Assembly (NCBI GenBank): GCA_027886185.1 | Contig: WOAB01000093.1 | Coordinates: 7,316,001 to 7,380,000 of the forward strand | DNA: 64,000 bases | Direction of reading: 5' to 3' | Source: Rheum nobile | Taxonomy: Eukaryota > Streptophyta > Magnoliopsida > Caryophyllales > Polygonaceae | Shown: positions 34,994-48,971 of the stretch, piece by piece | How positions within the stretch are numbered: the stretch's first letter is position 1 | How the letters are laid out: every line of letters starts with the position of its first letter | The notes under the pieces: model-generated | Databases searched by the model: none | Told to the model about the DNA's origin: nothing | Seen by the model: only the letters and a program-made list of their open reading frames with translations | Program-made: the position numbers and the translations under genes

Positions 34994-35523
34994 TGAATGA
35001 ATTCAAGATGAATGAAACGTACCAAAATAAGCAAGAACTAATGACAAATATTAGCCTAATAAGCAAGATGTAAATCTGTATTCATGCTTTGATTTGGATG
35101 CAGTCAAACTATGTTGGGTGGTAGCTTCCCTTTGACAGAAGATGCAGATACAGATGACATGATGTGGTGTTTCCTGAATATGTTTTATTTATTGAGCTTG
35201 TAAGCAGCCAAAAATTAAAATAAAACAGAATCACATCATAGCCATAGCTGCTACAAATTTCTGATCACAAAAACACTTGAAATCAGTTACTTCAAGAATT
35301 TGTAATACAATTCCCATTTGAACTACAACTAGTGATGATTAGACCACCAAAAGAAACACTCTTTATTGGTGTTCCAATCTCCTACTGTAAGAAGCAAAAA
35401 ACAGATTCGTTGCATTTCAAGACACTGCACTGAACATTTTTTTTCCATTGACTTCTCAATTCAACCAGACATGTCACGGCACAGAATGCAAGTCCCCCTC
35501 CAACTTTCAACGAAAACTGAAGT
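34994..35523. other. Intergenic stretch, no gene seen
   Basis: AT-rich DNA downstream of the 3' end of the bL25-like exon. It may include its 3' UTR; no other signal was found. Confidence 0.35.
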
Positions 35524-35747
35524 CTACTCTTCAGACTTTTCAGCTTCTACGCTTGTGGCTGTGATCTTACAAACAAGTTTTGTCTCGTTCTTGGAGAGAA
35601 GCTTCACAGAAGGATGAACCTCGACGTCATTCAACAAAATTTTGTCCCCAACATCCAGGTTGCTAATGTCGACTTCAATCTTCTGGGGAATTTCATCCAC
35701 TGGGCAAAGCAACTTTAAGTTGGATCTTATTTTGTTTAATTGGCCCC
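35524..35747 (-). pseudogene. Last exon of a bL25-like ribosomal protein gene
   Basis: After a CTTCAG acceptor the exon reads QLNKIRSNLKLLCPVDEIPQ, then KIEVDISNLDVGDKILLNDV and EVHPSVKLLSKNETKLVCKI, ending EKSEE. This is the C-terminal beta domain of bL25/TL5-type proteins, in plants usually organellar. About 74 codons remain and are open. The upstream sequence (35749-35990) does not resemble the N-terminal anticodon-binding-like domain, so the gene is at least truncated here. It could be a remnant of a duplicated gene, or a live gene with exons I failed to see. Confidence 0.65.
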
Positions 35748-36715
35748 CTGAAGATAAAAATCCGAACGAAAAACAGGAAAATGAATAAAGCATTGATATA
35801 ATTACAAAGAACCAGTTAAAAACGGTGGACGAGTTTCTGGGGAAACAGGAGGAGTTCTTCTTCGAAGGCCCCCGGAGCCGCCAGCAGTGTGGTGGTTTTG
35901 CTGGGCTCACCTGAGAGTTTTGTGAACTGAAGTGGGCGGGAGAAAGCTTCCTTTGGGCGGGACAACTACAGGGGAAAATTTTGGGATTTTGGAGGGAAAT
36001 ATTAATAAATGATATTTTTCTATTTTAGGTTTTTTGTTTCCTTTTTCTTTTCTACAATTTTATTGATTTATTTTACTTTTAGAATTAAAAGAAAAGATTT
36101 ATTATTTTGCAAAAATACACTAAATGGTGTATATATGCAAAAAAAAAAGTCAACCCGATATTCTTGCAAATGTAAAACCCATTTGGGGTATTTTTGCAAA
36201 TCGGTGAAAATGAGAAATAAGCCTATTACTAATTGAAAATAAAACAATGTTTTATTTTGTTTTTTATTTTAGTAAAGGAAAGTAAGTTTGTTTTTGTTTT
36301 TCATCTTTCACGTACATATATACTAATATTTTTCCTTATTAATTCTTTTATCATATTCTAATAACTGATTAGATATTATAAAAAAGTAATATAAATTCTC
36401 TTAGATATCTAATTAGATGTATCATATTTGTTAATCTTAACAAATTAGTTACATTTTTAGAAAGAAGATCACAATTTGGGTTAAAAAATAATTGTTATCA
36501 TTTCGACTTTTTATCTAATTTAATGAAAATAATATTTGTTTAATTTTGAAAAAAATCAATCTATAGATTTTAATGTTTCATAATTACCTTGATGAATATA
36601 CTGTAAAACCGTACACTCCCTACTTCTGACTTTGAATTACATTTTTATGCTAATGAGTAATGTTATTATATTAATACTATTAATCTAAATTCATAATTTT
36701 CAAATCTTATATATA
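35748..36715. other. AT-rich intergenic stretch
   Basis: The first 240 bp is the possible intron and 5' part of the bL25-like gene on the minus strand, with a GTGAGCC word but no clear first exon. The rest is AT-rich with TTTGCAAA/ATACCC words and no gene. Confidence 0.35.
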
Positions 36716-37203
36716 TAGAATCAGGATCAGGTGCAACATGTCCTTATCGTACAACATGCGAAGTGATCTCGACCGTCCGTTTTTTTTGTTTTTGGTCAAT
36801 AATTTTTATTTTTGTTTTTTTGTTTTCGTCCCCTGATCATTCTGGAATAGCCTATATAGAAGGTTCACAAATAAGCTCTTAATGTATATTTATTTGTACA
36901 CCCAAGTTCACAAATTAGCGCTAAATGTTCAAAGACATGTGTTTGAACATAAACATGTTATATGTGAACCTTATCACACAAAAAAAGGATCATTTAGTAC
37001 TTTGATGTGAACTTCAATAATTATCTAATCCAGAACGATCAAAGACAGAAAATGGGAAAAAAAAAATTGACTGAAAAAAAAAGTTTGTCGTATTTACGGT
37101 TATACCACCGCGTCACTATTCACTCTTTTTTTACCCCTTTTAATCTTAGCCCTCCATCCCCTTGATCCAATGACCCCTATAACTTCTCATGTTGTACATT
37201 AAT
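36716..37203. mobile_element. Small inverted-repeat element, sister of the foldback element
   Basis: The left end, in TA-rich DNA, has GATCAGGTGCAACATG and then GTACAACATGCGAAGTGATC. The right end reads inversely as GTACAACATGAGAAGTTAT. The internal words TTCACAAATTAG and TGTGAACCTT resemble those in 37325-38634. No ORF. The boundaries are approximate. Confidence 0.45.
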
Positions 37204-37217
37204 GACCAAATGTATGT

Positions 37218-38634
<1,417 letters not shown>

Positions 38635-38645
38635 ATATATATATA

Positions 38646-39453
38646 CTAGTAGAAATATCAAAATTCTACGTGTCGGCACCACGTTGAATTCGTCTATGTG
38701 TCATTATCATCCAAATTTTTTCCACCACATCATCGATACTTTATAAAAACATTATCATAGTGGGTCTAATTTTATTATATATTAAATTATGTTTACTTAA
38801 ATAAATTTAATTAAAATAATTCTATCGTATTAAAAAATGCATAATTGAAAGTTTATCAATAATAAGAAGAATGCTTTTTTACTAAATGGAGACGAATTAT
38901 AATATAGATGTTTATGAAACACAAACATAAATAATTAAATTTTATCATATTGAGTAAGTAATATATATAAAATAATTCTATCATTTAGAAAATATATAAA
39001 TGATAATTTATCAATAGCGAGAGAAATGCTTTTTACTAAATGAGTATGAATTATAATATAGATGTTTATGATCGACTTATGTTCAATAATAATATAAATT
39101 TAAAAATCACATCTTTTAATATTCATATATGTTTATTCAAGAAAAAAAACATATCATATAAAACACTTGATATTTATTTAAAAAAAATGATAGATTCTAT
39201 TGTTTTTTTTTTTTGTATAAAGCACGAGCACGGTCAATTAAATATCATATAAACAAATTGATACATTAAACCTGTAAATCAAACACGAAAACAATAAAAT
39301 ATGTTTTCAAAGTTTCAATGTTACCATTATGTTAATACGTTTTTATTGATTTACTAGCTATACCGTGTTAATCAATTTTGACCCAATAATAGTATTTTCG
39401 TTGTTGTTTTTTTAATATTCTTCAAAGCCTTAATTATTTTGTATCTATACATA
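38646..39453. repeat. AT-rich DNA with a tandem duplication of about 147 bp
   Basis: AATGCTTTTTTACTAAATG with GAATTATAATATAGATGTTT at 38870-38920 recurs at 39025-39072. The flanking AATAATTCTATCRT and GTTTATCAATA words also recur, so the unit is about 147 bp. Otherwise nothing coding was seen. Confidence 0.5.
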
Positions 39454-40407
39454 TCTATATATATTAGAGTAGAATCCTACCGCAATACCACCTACATACG
39501 TGTGGGCCTCACATAAGTTTCACCTACTTGTTAGCCTCTGAAATATGTCACATCATTAGACTTTTAAAAAAAAAATAGAGCAATAGGTCTCTCCTTTATT
39601 TTCTTACTTGGATATCTTAACCACGTGTCTTAATCACAAACCTGAATATCATTACATCATATATACTTAATATTACGTTAAAAAGAATCAAATATCATAA
39701 CTCTTATTTATATGAAGGGAGAAAATAACTTACTACAAAAATTGTAAAACATGATGTGTATCAAACATATGATAATTATAAATCAAGTTAGGATAAAAAT
39801 TAAATTTGTTATCATATAGATGGGACTTTTACCTCACCTTTTTAAAAAAATATTTTTTCCCCACGAATATTACGAAATCAAGTGTAATTTTTATTCATTT
39901 TCAAAACATATGTTTGTGTGGATGAAAAAAATTGGACCTACTTATAATAAAATTTATATTTATGTTGTAAAGGGTGATTTCATGTACGCAAAAAATCATC
40001 TTTTCAAAATTATTTAAAAATGATCTAATATATTGAGAAATTAGTTAAAGACGGAATTTTTTTCACTTAGTATTAATTTCATTTTTATATAAAAGAAGAT
40101 TTTATTTAATGTCATTATGGTGGTAAAAGATTCAACTTTTACTCAAATTCATTATTCAATTTTTTTCTAAGATAAATAAATATGATATATATTAACATTC
40201 AACTTTTACTCGGACTATTATGGTGGTTCACTAGTTCTAACTTTTGTTATTTTCTCTATAGTACAATGTTCTTTTATGAGCATTGATGTATAAATATTAA
40301 TCATCTTTTAGTAACACGAAACGTGTTTGATTTCGTGGATTTTAATGTCTTATTATTAAAAATAATTAATAAATCTAGTCACGTGCTTGACACGGGCACT
40401 GTGCTAG
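39454..40407 (+). mobile_element. Probable non-autonomous Helitron
   Basis: The 5' end TCTATATATATTAGAGTAGA follows an A, and the 3' end is CTAG followed by T, fitting insertion between A and T. Eleven bases before the end is a hairpin (CACGTG-CTTGA-CACGGG, one mismatch in six pairs), as in Helitrons. There is no Rep/helicase ORF in the 954 bp. The 3' end is more convincing than the 5' end. Confidence 0.55.
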
Positions 40408-40445
40408 TTTTATGTAACTAAAAGACTATTAAGTTTATGATATGG

Positions 40446-41357
40446 TGATGAGCCCCAACAACCCCTAGATGCCAAAGAGGAAGAGGAATGCATGGAAGTC
40501 AAAAGTGATGGCCCGATCACAAGGGCTCGAGCTAAGGCCATCGCTCGAGCCACACAATCCATTGTCAACCGGGCCACTCTTTGCCAAGGCGTTGCAACCC
40601 CATTGGAGCCACACCTCCACATGATGACCACCATGGAAGACATTGGCTTCACTAAGGCCATGACAACCAAAGCACCGACGCCTTCATCCCCATGACACCC
40701 AAGACGTCGTCCTTGCCAAAGCCAAGCCTAGGCGCGTGGCACCTACCCCTTGCTTTCTTATTTTAGTAGTTCATTTAAAGACTTTGCATTTCCATTTTGG
40801 GTGAGTTAGGCCACTTGCAAGTGCGCTAAAGTCTCACTTAAAACCCTAGACTATTTAAGCCAACTTGTGACTTCCTTGCTCATTTGGTTGAAGATTAAGG
40901 GCTTAGATCTTAGAGAAGTTGAGGTGGTCCTCCTTCAAGGGTAGAGGTGGTCCTCCCGGGTTCAAGCCTTTAATCCAAATCCACCAAGCTTGGATTTATC
41001 CTTCTTTCCCTCTTTCAATCAACAAGTATTTGAATTTGGGTTTTCACTACATCTTGTTCTTGGCTTACAATCCTTCAAATCTGCCAAGGAACCTCTTTGG
41101 AGGCTTCTCTTGGCCTTGTTCTTGTCAAACACTAACAACCTCCACCGTTGGCTCTTGAGATCTACTTCCTTCGCCGACGCCTACCTTTGCCGGAGCTCAA
41201 CCGGCCTCACCACCGTTCATCCTTGTTTCTGCCTTCAAGAGTCTAAAGGGAGTCCAAAGGAGCCACCTTAGCTAGGAGAAGAAGAGAGGGGTTTGCTTGT
41301 GCCACGATCGAGCCCTTCCGGTGAAGCAAGGCCTTCAAGCATCCTTGTTTCACATCA
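40446..41357 (+). repeat. CRM-a 5' LTR
   Basis: 912 bp, from TGATGAGCCCC to TTTCACATCA. The first 300 bp align with 48972-49273. In this copy the frame encoding PLDAKEEEECMEVKSDGPIT is open from the first bases of the LTR. Confidence 0.88.
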
Positions 41358-41360
41358 AAT

Positions 41361-41373
41361 TGGTATCAGAGCT
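41361..41373 (+). promoter_or_regulatory. CRM-a primer-binding site (initiator Met tRNA)
   Basis: TGGTATCAGAGCT, three bases after the LTR end, complementary to the initiator tRNA-Met 3' end. Confidence 0.88.
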
Positions 41374-42370
41374 CAGCGGCCAAGCTAAGTGTTTTCTTCT
41401 CAATTTTTTTTTTCATTTTCGTGTTATTCATGCTTTGATCTTTTTCTCCATAAAATTTCATTGCAAAAAGCCAAAAAAAATATACCGCCTTGTCACCACC
41501 GCCCACCACCCTCCCGCCGCCGCCTACCACCTTGTCGCCGCCCACCTCACCTCCATCACCACTCTGCCGTTACAGCTACATTGCCATAGGTAGAAGACAA
41601 CTCCTTTGACCACTCCCTTAGCCATTGCATGTGATATCTACCAAAGTGGCAAAGCCAACATTTTACTTGGTCAAAAGTAAATGTGTCTAGAGCCATTTTG
41701 GGTAACTCCTAGCTTGCTTTATTTTCCTTAGCTTGTGTGGGGTTTTGTGTTTGTCTTGTGGTGATTTGGATGGAAAGTTAAGTCCTTTTGTGACAAAGTC
41801 TTCTCTCCCTTTCTCTAAGTCAAACCAAGAGCTTACTCACATCAAGATAAGTTTCTAAGTCTTCCAAATTTACCTTGGTTCCCTATTGTAATTTTTGTTG
41901 CTTCCCAAGTTAGAATTCAAAAAAAAAAAAAAACAGAAGTCAAAAAAAAAAAAAGAGAAAGCAAAATTTGTGTGCAAGACTTGGAGAAACACCCCTCGCT
42001 TGGCACCAAGGTTCATTGTGCCCACCCTCCATGTTCTTCCCCTTTGCCACGATCCTTCTTGCTCTACATAAATTTCATTCTGGATTTGCATGATCTTGTC
42101 CAACCTTGTTTTAAAACTTTATAAGTTTTCTTGGAGTTGCTTTTATGATCTATCCATGCTTGCTTTGATCAATTGCCTTATTTGCTTGCTTGCTTTGACT
42201 TTGGCTCCTTGATCACATGCTTGACTAGCTCACCTTAGCCGCCTATTTGAAGGAATTGTCTCTTCCCTTGCCTTGTTGTTATTGCTTCGTCTTTTGCCCC
42301 TTTCCTTGTCTTGTTTGCACTTGTTTCTTGATTGTTGCTTTGATTGTCCTAGGACTTGTGACTTGCGCAT
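41374..42370 (+). other. CRM-a untranslated leader
   Basis: About 1 kb between PBS and gag. It contains a CCGCCG/CACC-rich patch (41487-41580) and two poly(A) runs near 41925-41955. No ORF of note. Confidence 0.5.
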
Positions 42371-44211
42371 TTGTTGATGGTTGATATAGGTGATCTCTCG
42401 TTGGAGGACACCATGGAGTCCGATGCACGGAGACACCACACCTCCACGCCTACCCTATCCCCGGAGTCCTTCGTGACAAGGGTGGCCGAGCACAACCGAA
42501 CCAATGCAGCCCGCGAATCCGAGGCCATCCGCAGCCAAGAAGTCGCCCAAATCAAGCTAGACGAGACCCTCTCTAGGTTGGCCGAGGTCGAGCGACAATT
42601 GGCCAAAGTTCGCTTGGCGACTATAACCATGGTGCCTCCCTCGGCGCCACCGACACCGATCTTCACCGGCGCCTCCTCACAAGTGCCACCTTCGGCGCAT
42701 GATTGGGGCAAGGCCCCCATGTACTCATCCGCCGCCGCTCACAATGCGGCGTTGCCACCTCTCATCCGGCCGAATCATGGTTTGCCCCATTTGCAAGAGC
42801 ACACTCGATCGCTACCGGGCCGGCGTCCACAGCCCATTGGCCGAGACTCTTATTTCTCGGATGGCGGCACCCGCGATCATCTCGGTGGCCGCAACAAAGG
42901 CCACTACCATCCACCCCCGTGTCACCACCAAGCTCCAAGGCAAGGCTACTACGAGCGTGGCGACGACTATGACCACGGCGACGACGGCGATGGTGAGTTT
43001 GATGAAGTGGATGAGGCTTTTATTGGCTTTGAGGATGAGCCTCACGCCGCCGACCCCATTGAGGAAGGCTATGTTGGTGGCCGAGGAGGGGCCACATACA
43101 ACCGCAGCCCTGAGCGCACACGCGGCCGCCACCGGCCACGTGACCCGCATTGGGTGTCCGAGCCCCCCCTCCCCGCCTCCATATGCACGCGCGACCTCTC
43201 ACCAAGATAGGCGTCATGTCCGTCCGGCCGCCGCGGCTAACTATAGCCACCGTCGAGAGGTGAAGGTCAAGATTGACTACTTTGAGGGAGAGTATGATGC
43301 TTCCAAGTTCTTGGAGTGGAAGCAAGCCACCGAATACACATTATCTCATTGCCACTATGAAGAGTGGGAAAAGGTGGATTGTGCCACTCTTCACTTCCAA
43401 GGCGCCGCTCGGTCTTGGTGGCACCGCTTCGTGACCAAACGTGAGAGGCGCCGGCTCCCTCCCATCACCCATTGGAATCAACTCATTCATGTGATGACTC
43501 AAAGGTATGTTCCCGAGGACTACACCGCCCAAATGAGACTCAAGATTGCCCTCGCCAAGCAAGGCCCATCACAAACTCCCCTTGAGCCCTTTGCCGAATT
43601 GGAAGACCTTATCCACAAGGGTGGAGTGGTCTACGATGACGAAAATATCCACACTATGTTCTTAAGGGGCCTTGATGTGGACATTCAGGAGCCATTGAAG
43701 GTCCTTGGCATCCATAATCTCCACCGTCTTACTCACACAACCATGGAGCTTCACACTCAAAATCAAAGGAAGAAGAGGGCCGCATGGGCACGATCCCAAC
43801 TGCAGCCAAGCCACCGGCACACGCCCACAAGCACTACCAGAGGACCGGATCCGTGACCGTTCTTGCTTCAAGTGTGATGGACGTGGCCACATTCAAAGGG
43901 ATTGCCCCAACACCAAGAGAGTGTTGTTCTCTTCCCATGCCAACTATGAATCCTTTGATGACGAGCCCGAGCCATGTGAAGATGAAGCCATGGACATCAT
44001 CAAGGAGCCGACCACCGAGGACTATGCTTGCGCCCCCCATGAGCCCGGCGTTGGCACTCCTCTTAGCCTTGTGATTAGGCAAGTCCTCTCGATGCTAGAA
44101 GGAGACCTCAAGGACCAAAGGGAGAATCTCTTTCACACAAGGTGCCTCATGGGAGATGCATCCCTTAGTGTGATCATAGATGGAGGTTCTTGTTGCAACA
44201 TTGTCAATGAG
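42371..44211 (+). pseudogene. CRM-a gag and start of protease
   Basis: Gag starts near 42371 (SLEDTMESDARRH), with a coiled coil (KLDETLSRLAEVERQLAKVR). A frame change at a run of seven C (43162-43168) leads to the capsid core (VKVKIDYFEGEYDASKFLEW, then GAARSWWHRFV and YVPEDYTAQMRLKIALAKQG). A second frame change near 43790 precedes the zinc knuckle CFKCDGRGHIQRDC (43862-43903). Protease begins with ASLSVIIDGGSCCN and is cut by a TAA at 44212-44214. Confidence 0.85.
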
Positions 44212-45380
44212 TAAGTTGTCCAACACTTCAACATCAAGACAACCCCTCACCCCCAACCTTATGGTTTACAATGGATTTCGAAAGGTAATGGTGATGTGGT
44301 AACAAGGCAATGCTACATCACTTTAAGCATTGGCCATTATCAAGATTCTATTATTTGTGATGTTATCAAAATGGATGCCACTCACCTTTTGTTAGGTAGG
44401 CCTTGGCAATTTGATAGAAAAGTGCTCCATGATGGCTTTCTCAACACCAATGTCTTTGTCCATGGAGGAAAGCACATCACCTTGCTCCCTATGACCACAC
44501 GAGAGATCTTAGAAGACCAAGTGGAGCGTAGCCGGCTCAAGTCCATAGAAGGAGCCAAGGCCTCGTCCTCCCAACATTCCAATGAGGCCTCAACAACCAA
44601 GAGAGGCACCACCGAGCACAAGGCTCCCACGCCCGCCTCGATGCCTCAACGCCCAGGCAAGGGTGAGCGCGCGTGCCACAATGCCTCGTTGTCTCTAGGC
44701 GCGCTCACCAGTGGCCCGGCCGCCGCCACCACAGGCGCAGCGCCTAGGTCGTCGACACCTCCACCCGCCTCCTTGTTGTCGGGCGTGCCGCCACAGATTT
44801 TGGGGAGATGTGAGCCTTACCTCCTTTTGGCTCGCCAACGCCATGTGGTGCCGGTGCTTCAAGGGAGCCTACCTTGCTTCTTGTTGGTGCCCAAGCATTG
44901 CCTCGCTTCTCTTGATGCCAAAGTTGAGCTCCCTGCTTGTGTCCAAGCTCTCTTGCTTGAGTTCAAGGATGTAGCCCTGGATGAGCTTCCCGAGGGCCTA
45001 CCGCCGGTACGGGGGATTGAGCACCAAATTGCCTTGATCCCCGACGCCTCACTCCCTAATCGGTTCGCCTACCGTGCTAGTCCCGAGGAGACTAAAGAGC
45101 TTCAATGCCAAGTGCAAAAGCTCATGGACAAGGGCTATGTCCGTATGAGCCTTAGCCCATGTGCGGTTCCGGTGATCCTTGTGCCAAAGAAGGACGGCTC
45201 TTGGCGCATGTGCGTAGATTGTAGAGCCAACAACCAAATCACCGTCAAGTACCGTCATCCAATTCCAAGGCTAGATGACATGCTTGATGAGCTACATGGA
45301 GCCAACTTCTTCTCTAAGGTGGATCTTAAGAGTGGCTACCACCAAATCCGCATGCGTGAGGGTGATGAATGGAAGACCGC
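44212..45380 (+). pseudogene. CRM-a protease end and RT first half
   Basis: After the TAA the frame continues: protease end (HLLLGRPWQFDRKVLHDG), a Pro/Ala-rich linker, then RT (HQIALIPDASLPNRFAYRAS, VPKKDGSWRMCVDCRANNQI, SKVDLKSGYHQIRM). At 45380 RT is split by a solo LTR; it resumes at 46828. The first catalytic Asp segment (KVDLKSGYHQ) is in this half. Confidence 0.87.
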
Positions 45381-46822
45381 TGACGGACGGGTTTTTAGTC
45401 GTCCTAAACCCGGTCAAAATAATTCCTAACAAACCTAAACAAGTAGTAGAGGCAAGCAAGGGTCGAATCTCATAGGGAGAAAGTAATCTTTCTAAGTGTT
45501 GATTAGCATGTAAAAGACGTGTAACTGACAAGTAACAGGGGGGTTTTGTATGATCGCAGAGTAACAAGGATGCAAGCTTTAGAGAAAGAATAAGTATGAT
45601 GGGTGGAAGTATTCCACTAGACAAATATCCACACTGCAGATAAAACTGGTTGATCACTGATAACTATTGTTCCAAGTTCTTTTCACAATCTTATAGTCGT
45701 TCTCACCCTGATCTTAAGTACTACCAATTCTCACAGTTTTTGATAGACTTATCACAATATCAATGGAAGAAAACCTTACCACTAACAAAGCAATAGCAAT
45801 GCACACAAGGATATAGGATACATGCAAATAGAAGAAAACCTTACTACTTAACATGCAAATAACTCTCTCTCACTATTGCACACTCGTATTCCACTATATG
45901 TAACAATTGTGTTTGCTACTAGATATGCACTCGCATTCCACTATATGCAAATCCTAACACTATGATAAATATCGATAAACCTAGTTAGCAACTCTAGATA
46001 AATCAACACAAACCAATAGACAATATGTTCAAGAGAATTAAACCAACTTAATAAGATATAGAACAAGGAATAGAAATCTCACAACCAATTCATTGCAATG
46101 CTTCAATCGTCTAGTAGAACAAAAGTGTTTAGTTCTCCATGGGTTAAAACCCTAGAGGCAGAAAGAAAAACGAGTCTTCTATCTAAGACCTGAAAAGGAT
46201 CTTAAATAGGCTAACGAAATAAACTTGACCTAAAAAATAATAAAGGAAACAAGATAATAGAACTAGAAAATCCGAAATTGCAAAATAGGAAATAATATCT
46301 CGCTGGCCGCGAGGAGTTAACAAGTCCACCGCGGGGCGGCGGCTTCCACCGCGGGGCGTCAGTTCCTTCTCTGAGATCCACTGCCGGGTCACGGTGGCTT
46401 TTGGCGCGAGGCGTCAAGTTCCACCGCGGGGCGGCCAATTCCACCGCGGGGCGGCCAATTTCACCGCGGGGCGGCGGTGACGGTGTCTTCTTCAGCTTCT
46501 GCGACACTTCCGTAAAAACGCCATAACGTTTGATTCCCAACTCGGATTGCGCTCATATTTTGATGAATTGCAGTAGACTTCAAGATCTAACTCCTCGAAT
46601 TGGAATCACTTCATTTGGACATCTGAGTAGAGAGAACGCACCATTTGAATTCAGCACATTGTTCTTCTACTCTTCAATACACTTCAAACCTCTATAAATC
46701 CCATGATTTCTTCACTTCTCCACTCTAACTCCATAATCCACGATTGTGCTCTAAATCCATCCAAATGGCGCCTCAAATCTGGTAATAACCCCCAGATATG
46801 CACTACAAAATAGCATTGATCA
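45381..46822. mobile_element. Solo LTR inserted in CRM-a reverse transcriptase
   Basis: 1442 bp with TG...CA ends (TGACGGACGGG ... ATTGATCA). Flanks ACCGC (45376-45380) and ACCAC (46823-46827) look like a 5-bp target duplication with one change. No gag or pol, PBS or PPT inside, so a solo LTR left by recombination is the best reading. A GC-rich minisatellite with the unit CCACCGCGGGGCGGC lies at 46325-46480, unlike the AT-rich rest. Confidence 0.65.
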
Positions 46823-46827
46823 ACCAC

Positions 46828-48963
46828 TTTCAAGACCAAGTATGGCTTGTATGAATGGCTTGTGATGCCATTCGACCTCACCAATGCCCCAATCACCTTT
46901 ATGCGCCTCATGAACCATGTCTTGAGGGAATTTTTGGGCAAGTTTGTGGTGGTGTACTTTGATGACATCTTGGCCTATAGTAAGAGCTTGGAGGAGCATG
47001 TGCACCATTTGAGGGTTGTGTTTGAATGCCTTCACAAGGAAAAGTTGTTTGCAAATCTGTCCAAGTGCACATTTTGCGCCTCCTCCACCATTTTCCTTAG
47101 GTATGTCATGGGCAAGGATGGCTTGCGTGTGGATGATGAGAAAGTGTGTGCCATTAGAGAGTGGCCGACTCTTACTACACCAACCATGGTACGTTCCATC
47201 CTTGGCCTTGCCAGTTTCTATCGGCGATTTTTGAGAGACTTTAGTAGTATCGCCGCTCCCCTACATGAACTCACGACGAAGGGGGGCGATTTTGTGTGGA
47301 AAGACAAGCATGCAACCCTCAAAAAGGGGGGCGATTTCTCCAAACCATTTGAGGTTGAGTGTGATGCCTCCAACATTGGCATTGGTGGTGTGCTCATTCA
47401 AGACAAGCGTCTTGTTGCTTACTTTAGTGAAAAGCTCTCTAGCGCCACCCTCAACTACCAAACATATGACAAGGAACTCTATGCCTTGGTTTGGGTCTTG
47501 AAGACGTGGCAACATTACTTGTGGCCTCATGAGTTCATCATACATACCGATCATGAGGCCATTGCCTATCTCACGAGTCAAACCCATCTTGTCCGTCGCC
47601 ATGCCCGTTGGGTGGAGTTCATGGAAACATGTGATCAAGCACAAAAAGGGATAAAACAATGTGGTGGCCGATGATCTCTCTTGGAGGTATGTACTTCTTA
47701 CTCATCTTGATGCTAAAATTCTTCGTTTTTCTTTGATTAAATCTCTTTATGCTCAAGATCCCTTCTTTGTCCCCATTGTGGCCGAGTGTTCCAAGAGAGG
47801 TGAGGTTGACACCTTCTTAATAAGTGAGGGTTTCCTTTACAAAGCCGGCAAGTTGTGTATCCTAACCTCCTCCATTAGACACCTTTTGATTAAAGAGGCT
47901 CATGAGGGCCGTTGACATTTTGGTGTGGCCAAAACCATTGCAGCCCTTAAGAAGCATTTTTATTGGCACAAATTGTCTCACCAAGTCACTAAGTTTGTCC
48001 AAGCATGTGTCACTTGCCACAAAGCCAAACCTAGGTCAAACCCCCAAGGCCTCTACACCCCATTTCCTATTCCTACCGCCCCTTGGGAAGATGTGTCCAT
48101 GAATTTCATTACGGGGTTGCCTCGGTCTAAGAAGGGGAGGGATTCCATCTTTGTGGTTGTGGATCGCTTTTCCAAAATGCCCACTTAATCTCTCGCAAAA
48201 CCACCAACAATGCTTCCGAGGTTGCCACCATCTTCTTTGACCATGTGGTTAAGTTACATGGAATCCCTCGCACCATAGTCTTGGATAAGGATGCCAAATT
48301 TGTGGCCATTTTTGGAGAACCTTGTGGGGAAAACTAGGCACACACCTCTTATTCTCCACTAGTTGTCACCCCCAAACGGATGGCCAAACCGAAGTGACCA
48401 ACCGAACCCTAGGCACCTTGCTTAGAACCGTCCTTAGGGCCAACCCACGCCGTTGGGAGGACTTACTTTCTTTTGTGGAGTTTGCTTATAATAGGTCCAT
48501 CCATTCGGCTACCAAGCTCTCTCTATTTGAAGTGGTCTATGGATGCAATCTGCTCACTCCCATGGATTTGGTGCCTCGGCCACTAGCTTCCAAGGATAAC
48601 CCCGATGGCCTCAAGCGGGCTGACTTTGTGCGAGCCCTCCATGAGCGCACCCAGGCACAACTTGAGCGATGTGCATTACAATATGCGCAACAAGCAAACA
48701 AGGGCCGACACCGTGTCATCTTTGCACCGAGCGACCTTGTTTGGGTGCACTTGCGCAATGAGCGTTTCCCCGGCAAGCGCCGCTCCAAGCTCGATCCCCG
48801 AGGAGATGGTCCATTCAAAGTGCTCCAATGCTTTGGTGACAATGCTTATCAAGTGGAACTCCCCGGCGATTATGGTGCTCATCCCACGTTCAACGTGGCC
48901 GACCTCTCTCCTTTTGTTCCCCTGGAGTATGAGGATGAATTGGGGACAATTCTACTTCAATAA
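46828..48963 (+). pseudogene. CRM-a RT second half, RNase H and integrase
   Basis: RT resumes with GLYEWLVMPF-type sequence (here YEWLVMPFDLTNAP) and the active site VVVYFDDILAYSK. RNase H has FEVECDASNIGIGG and HTDHEAIAYL, with a small deletion near 47320. A frame change near 47660 leads to VADDLSWRYVL. In the integrase finger the second His is replaced by a TGA (47913-47915), while CVTCHKAK is kept. The first catalytic Asp is Asn (MNFITGLP instead of MDF). A frame change after 48185 separates the core from GQTEVTNRTLG. The reading ends at TAA 48961-48963, just before the PPT. Confidence 0.88.
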
Positions 48964-48971
48964 GGGGAGGA
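48961..48971 (+). promoter_or_regulatory. CRM-a polypurine tract
   Basis: TAAGGGGAGGA immediately precedes the TGATGAGCC start of the 3' LTR. Confidence 0.8.

Noticed and set aside
27360..36230. Giant TIR element bounded by TTTGCAAATATACCC-like words
   Set aside because: The words at the two sites do not form consistent inverted repeats when aligned, and no target duplication was found.
40410..40695. Short ORFs on both strands at the CRM-a LTR start
   Set aside because: The plus-strand frame is the LTR-encoded integrase tail, not a separate gene; the minus-strand frame is its shadow.
42699..43150. His/Pro/Thr-rich frames overlapping CRM-a gag
   Set aside because: Off-frame reading of gag; only the part after the frameshift near 43165 is real gag.
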